Of a DNA stretch of 64,000 nt, positions 57,956-64,000 are shown piece after piece; position 1 is the stretch's first letter; the number at the start of each line of letters is the position of its first letter. The DNA comes from Medicago truncatula (taxonomy: Eukaryota; Streptophyta; Magnoliopsida; Fabales; Fabaceae): the NCBI RefSeq assembly GCF_003473485.1, contig NC_053046.1, forward strand, positions 568,001 through 632,000. The letters run 5' to 3'. The translations under genes and the position numbers were made by a program. The notes below the pieces were generated by a model. That model saw nothing but the letters and a program-made list of their open reading frames with translations. It was not told where the DNA came from and did not search any database.

Positions 57956-60900
57956 TAACATTGCTCCATAATAAATGTTGTGTTTGGTACATGTTGGGAA
58001 GAATAGCTGCTATATGCATATCAACGTTGGTTATGTTTGAACAAATTGGAAGCCATGAAAACTCGAACATGTACCAACCCCTACTTGACATAAGTCTGAT
58101 AGCACAGAACTGTATAATTGAGATAGAGAGAATATTTTTTATGTTGGAAAATAAGAAGGGTAGTTTGGTATTTTTATAGTCACTACTATGGACAATAAGT
58201 TGTCTCAAGGTTTCATGAGGAACAATCCATTGCTACTCTGTTTTGTCCAATTTTATGACAAGTTTATAAATCAAAAAGGGTACAAAAAAAATGTTGGGTC
58301 TAGTGTATTTTTTAGCAAATCAAATTCACTTATATATTGATATATTAAAAGATAAGTAATGGATAGAACAACACAGGACAAACCAGCATATCATAAGGTG
58401 GAGCAACATATGATAAACTTTTATAATGTTGAACATTTTTTTTGTCTTATACGATGTTTGGTGAACAAAATAGTATTTTGGTATGTTAGACAACTTGTAT
58501 TTAAAACTAAAAAGTTGTGTTGTGGTTTAGCAAGGGAGAGGAATTTCAGTTTTTGTGTGTCTCTTGCCCCTAGTTTGTCATGTCCTGGAAACAGTCTTAC
58601 AATTAAACATCGTACATGTTGGAGTTGTCATGTCCCTTATTTTTTAGCAGATCAAACGCATAATATTGTTTTAAGGTGACAACTAGGATACCCATGGAAG
58701 AATACTGAGTAATTTACTCCCAACCAATACACATTAGCCACATAAGCATATCAATAAACTATCTTGACCCCACCAATAAATTGTTCATTTTCATGGTTGG
58801 TGGTTAAATTACCCACCACTCTAATGGTGGGTAAAAACCCTCTTTTAATCATCATTAGAGTAAGTTTTTTTAAGCAAAATGATCTACGGGTCATTGTTAG
58901 GGTTATCTGAGTGTCTTGTTCTTCATCTTTGTGAGAAGTCTAATTGTTTTTCTCTCCTTTTGTGGTGAGAGGTTTTGTTTTTTCATTAACAGTATTTGCA
59001 ATCTACTGGCATATTCGATACTGATCAAAACATTGAGGGTAACATAATGGACATGCTTGGGAATAATGAATGTTTTGGGAAAAAGAAAATAAGAAAAAAA
59101 ACTTATGCATAGTAATTTCCTTTGCGCACCATAGAATTAGCACATGATCATCGATATAGTATTATTACAGCTCGATCGATGATTGCAGTTGGATTAGTGT
59201 TTTGCATATTTATTATTTTCCAAACAAGGCATCTCTTCTCTTCATACCCAAAGGAGGAAAGTCTGGCCCAGCCACTACCCTAATATGTACGGATATCTCG
59301 TAAAGACATGTACAAAAGCAAAAGCCATATGAAAAGGAAATGAGTGATTCTCCACTAAATTATAAGGACATCACTTTGACACCGTCGTCTAAGCTTAACC
59401 AATGAATCTTAAACAAGTTTTTTAGATAGTAAAGGTTAATGCCTCATCTTTGGTCGATTGATCTTTCTCATTCTCTTACTTCATAAGAAAATTAAAAGCA
59501 GACTAAATTGGCAACCTATACCCCATGTAATGAACCACCCTATCCATATACTTCAAAGTTTTTCAATGTATGATGTATTTTTTTTTAATTAAAGTATTTA
59601 TTAATTAAGAAATTCAAAAGAAAATTTTTATCTTCTAAACGATGCATTTAACATTTTGAAACTTGAAATCGACTTTTCCTATATAAATTTTAACTTGGAA
59701 ATGATATTTTTTGCATGACCCTTTTTATAGCAATTTTTTTTTATACAAATAAACTTTTGTGTGTTCACAAGATTTTTTATAGAAGATTTAAACACACTCG
59801 TAAAAATAATAAAATGTAGAAAAAGAAAACAAATAATTAATGTTTGTTTTTCAATTAATTAAAAGATATGTATTTTCATGTGTGTATCAAATCTTGTGAC
59901 CGCTACCGAAGAACATTTAAATGATATATGTTAAAAGATCTTTTTAAACTTAATCAGAGGTTTTGTGCTCGAATAAAACTCTGAAAATGTAACAATGATA
60001 AATCTTGAGGGATAATTATGTACCTATTGAGAGATCCTACCTGACACGAGGGATAAGTCGTGTGTGAATGGAAAGAATTATTTCGAGTTGGAGTGACCAT
60101 TTTCACCCTAAGTCAAGTAACATGATAATATCATGACCATATTCGTGACCATTTAACTTGTCACAGTTTTAACTAATAATCATAGTTTTTATCAAAATAT
60201 ATTAATAATCATAGTGACAAGAAAGTGATTATCAATACAAAATCTCTATGACAGTAATATTTTATTATGCAATACAACCGGTGGTGGTTTCATTGCCCTG
60301 CGATCCCGGTCAATTTTTTTGCAATTTCTTATGTAAATTCCTCTGAATTTTTTATATAAATCCCTATAAATTTGGCAATTTCTTTAGATTTTTTTATTAT
60401 TTGCTTGCAATTTCTTATGTAAACACCTATAAATGTGTTGTAAACATTTTTTGTCGAGGCTTTGTAATGAGTCTGGCTCCGCCAATGAATACAACCGTGC
60501 AATTACGTACTATATGTCTACAACACATTACTATGGCAAGTTAAGTCACATTGAAAATACATCTATGCGAGTTAACTCACGCTCGACTTTTTAACGGGAA
60601 TGAGCAATTCTAAACGGGAGAACAACAATTCTAAATAAAAAATCATTAAATTTGTGAGTTTCATAAAAAAAAAATTAAAAAATTATTATTGAAGCAAGAT
60701 ATTCTTGAATTGCATTAATGTGATATCGCATTGTTGGAGCCATTTAATCGTAGTTATTAAATTAAAATTGAATTCCTTACAAATTATTATTGGAGATGTT
60801 CTTATAAAATTTCGTTTGTTCATAAAAAAATAAAATATACTCAACTTTTCTTTTCAAGAGATTAAATAGAATCGGATTTGGATTCTTTAACTTTCACTCT

Positions 60901-62312
60901 CTTCCTTTCTCTCTAATCTCTCTTGATTTATTTTCTCTCACATTTGTTTCCCTCTATTTTAAATATTATTATCTATTTCATTTCCTTCAATTTTTGGCTA
61001 AATTCACTCTATCTTTCCCTCCCAAAAGGCAAAGGATCCCTCCTAAAATACGCATTGGAATCAAGTATCACTGATTTGTCAAACATACTAAAGTATTTTG
61101 AATGAATGCCTTTGTAATGGGTTGAAGCTAGCTGAAGTAGGTCCAAAGCTATTAAACATTTGTTTTGGTTTAATTTTGTTAAGTTTTAAATTTTAGTTTG
61201 AGAACTGATTGCTACTATTTCAATTTTCAACAACTGTTTTCGGATTGTATTGTGTAATGGTCTAGCCTCTAAAAATGATGATGTAAGAAATTGAGAGGAT
61301 TCCTATTCCTCTATCTGTGTGCTTGGGACTTTTATTTATAGGCAATTTTAAGGTGTATAAATGAAATAAGTTACATATTACTAGTTTTTATCATTAATAT
61401 AATGGTGATTCTTATTGATACAATGGTGAAAAACATACTTGTCCATTAAATTTGAGAGCCTCATAGTTTAATTTCTACCTTTAACATTATTTTCAACTTG
61501 TAATACTAATGACTGCCCATTGGAGTTGGAGCAGCCTATTCTCAACTGAGAGATTAATATATTGCGTCATATCTTATTATTGCAAATATAATAATTATTT
61601 TCCCCCTAAAAGTACTTTTTGAGTAAGCATTGTTGGAAAGCTTCTTTCTCAAGTAAACATCAAGTTTATATTATAATATGAGCAATCATACCAATAGAGA
61701 GGAAAAAACATGACATGACCAAATTTTGCATAGTACCTATGTGTTTCCCCCCTTAAAAAAAGCTTAAACTAGCTAGTAAGGTGATGAGAGAGAGGAACAA
61801 TGATATTTGCATCAGAATCCATTTATAAATGCATGTTCTTTAGCTTTGTTTTAATTAATGGAGAATCTTTTAACCAAGTATACGTCATGGTCCCTTAATT
61901 AAGTGAAGCCTATGGTTACTCAAGCTTTCAAATTGTTTGCCTATTAATTAATAAATTTATACTTTACAATAAAAACTTTATAGGGAAGGACAAGAGAATC
62001 CAAATCATATGGCTTACACAAGCAAGTAAAAAATGACTAAAATGTTCCCCCAACCCAGCTTTTGGACCATGTGTTTGTGTCACCTTTCTAATTATTGTAG
62101 TTTTTTTTTTTTTTTTTTAATCCTGTTCCTCCTTTTCAATTAAACAAAATAATGAAACTATTTTAGGTAACAGATGAAAGCATGACAACTAAATAGTGGT
62201 AGTAAACAAATTGCTAATTGCAAGATTAGGTAACTATAAACTTTATGTTTGTTGAGTCCAAAAGGTTTAAAAGCTGGTTAATTGTAAATTATAAATATAT
62301 AGTATCATAGTT
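57956..62312. other. Gene-poor stretch, nothing recognised
   Basis: Includes a duplicated ttgcaatttcttatgtaaa (60320, 60408). Open frames up to 106 codons (58359-58679) have no recognised domain. Confidence 0.4.
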
Positions 62313-62505
62313 GAGACGGGAATGGATTTTCTCAGGTGAATTTCTTTCTATTTTTCTCAATTGTTACATCTTAGCCACACACTCAATATCCTCTCTTTTT
62401 TATAATATTATATCTCTTTTTCTCTCTCATGTTTAATAGTGTAGATGTGATAATTGAGAAAAATAGAGAAAATTTTAATTGAGATAATCCATTTTCAGCC
62501 GAGAC
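62313..62505. mobile_element. MITE-like inverted-repeat element
   Basis: The left arm gagacgggaatggattttct, then ctatttttctcaattgttac, pairs with the right arm read on the minus strand gtctcggctgaaaatggatt, then ctatttttctcaattatcac. About 193 bp; TSD not resolved. Confidence 0.65.
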
Positions 62506-62975
62506 AGAAACTATCTAGGACCAAACAAGTACAAATAGCTACCGATTCTAGATAATCTCATTGGGAATAAATGACTCACTGATTGGTACGAGTGTTAATT
62601 CTATTCTTAGTGTGTGCTAGTAATTAACAAAAAAAAAAATTATATTTATCAACTAATTAATGTGGTTGGGCTTCTAAAATATTACACTAACAAAAATTGT
62701 GCTAACAACACATATTTTAGCATATATTTTTCAACACTTTTTTATTAGTTAAAATTTATATAATTCCACTAAATTACGTGTTCCATTTAAATTTGACAGT
62801 ACTCATATGAACTTTAACTAATAAAAGAGATGTCATAGTTTATTGGTGTTCAATCATATCACATTAACCTAAACAACCAAACAAGTGGAATGGACATACA
62901 CTACATTCTTAACTCAAAAGTCTAATATATTAAGCATGTGTTTGGTTGTGTGGTGACGAGAATTGATTTTGATAA

Positions 62976-64000
62976 CACTACTAGAAAAATTCAATACAGA
63001 GACGGGCTAAATCTGTCTCAAAAAAGCTAAAAATCCGTCTCTAACCACTTTGGTGACGGAATTAGAGACGGAAATAGATCCGTGGCTGTTTTACTCGTCT
63101 CTAAAGCAATTAGAGACGGATTTAGTGATTCCGTCTCTAATAGAGACAGAAACATTCCGTCACAACATTATTAATTCCGTCTCTAAAGTTGGATTATGAG
63201 AAACAAAATTCCGTCTCTGTGGCTTGGATTATTCCGTGACAATAGAGACAGATTATAAATTCCGTCTCTAATTTAATTATTTTAAAAAAAAAGACTGAAT
63301 TTAGTATTTTATGCTATTCACTATTTGAAAAGACACAAATTTTGATCTACATATTAATGTTAGTTAACAGTCATGAGAAAAGTTCTCGAAAAAAAATACA
63401 CGCAGTTTGCAACTAACCATTACCTAATAATAATATTAATACGATAATAAATCTAAAACTTTCTAAACTCCAAATTTGTGTTATTGTGTCCCCTCCTTCA
63501 TTGTCATTATCATTATCTCAAGCTCTTGACATATGCTTCAGAATAACACCTAAGCTGAAAAGGTATAACTTCCACCAACCTGCAAAATTTAAAATATATG
63601 TTGGTCTCATACCACAATAATATAGTTAATATCATACACTAAAAAGCATAAATTACAAAATTATATATAGTTATACCTAGAAGCATAAATTAGAAAGACA
63701 AAGGTACAAAATTATACTTAAACACTAAACCTATACTTGTAACCTCAATTCCTTCTATTTGTATGTTAGCTTTTTATCCTCCTTCAACAGTTATAACTTA
63801 AAAGATGGTTGAGGGGGACCATTCTTAAAATCTGTGGGTTGAATCAATCCTCCATATTCAAGAGGAATATTCTCTGACCTTATAAATCTGAACAAAAAAA
63901 GCCTGCACCAATTAAGGTAGTTTAGAGGGAACAAATATATAGAGAAAAAATAAGGAAATTCAAAGAATTGAACAAAGACAACTAGCACACGTATGAATAT
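62976..64000. mobile_element. CACTA (En/Spm) transposon, one end, runs off the window
   Basis: Starts with the diagnostic terminus CACTACTAGAAAAA (62976-62989), followed by about 290 bp packed with subterminal repeats of agagacgga / tccgtctct in both orientations (more than ten between 63000 and 63275). The rest continues to the window edge, with no transposase domain recognised in the visible 1 kb. Confidence 0.85.

Noticed and set aside
58359..58679. 106-codon plus-strand ORF
   Set aside because: No recognised domain, no splice or promoter context, AT-rich chance frame is likely.

Overview
The window looks like nuclear DNA from a flowering plant, most likely a legume close to Medicago. This rests on strong AT richness, GT-AG introns, very dense MITEs, SINEs, LINEs and LTR elements, and the families of the genes found. 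The species assignment is inference; no search was run. No rRNA gene, true tRNA gene, CRISPR array or bacterial-type operon was seen.

Six genes have complete, joinable reading frames. They are a tryptophan synthase beta-subunit paralog (12596-15756, +, 5 exons, 466 aa), two F-box/FBD-type LRR genes (21792-23485 and 25762-27595, +, 3 exons each), a small GPI-anchored protein (29208-30584, +, 2 exons), a lipid phosphate phosphatase with PAP2 motifs (37987-35294, -, 7 exons, 324 aa), and an intronless FAF-domain (FANTASTIC FOUR-like) gene (56279-55296, -, 327 aa). Gene fragments include a tryptophan synthase 3' end (8972-9082), a raffinose-synthase-like GH36 piece (11955-12118) and an unrecognised exon-like piece on the minus strand (31267-31409).

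Layout: 0.2-8.6 kb holds nested MITEs and SINEs, then a complete-ended Ty1/copia element (2544-8600, minus orientation, 5-bp TSD, almost identical LTRs, decayed body). 9-16 kb is the tryptophan synthase locus, with an older truncated copy upstream. 16.1-19.4 kb is a 3.28-kb solo LTR. 20.7-27.6 kb holds the F-box pair, each with a tandem-repeat array upstream, separated by a 992-bp long-TIR element. 29-38 kb holds the GPI-protein and LPP genes, with LINE and SINE insertions between them. 39-55 kb is a gene-poor graveyard of LINE pieces, a second solo LTR inside a SINE dimer, and MITEs. FAF sits at 55-56 kb. The right edge enters a CACTA transposon (from 62976).

Most notable: (1) the tryptophan synthase paralog has an intact frame and keeps the PLP lysine, but has alanine at the position of the catalytic glutamate (bacterial E109), plus changes in the phosphate-binding loop; (2) one MITE family with perfect 9-bp TSDs is present four times, and two copies carry a PIF/Tourist-type MITE inside; (3) there is a recurring class of tiny (about 10-25 nt) T-run or A-run inserts flanked by 10-17-bp direct duplications, best explained as extremely truncated LINE/SINE retroposition products. 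The genes do not form an obvious shared pathway.
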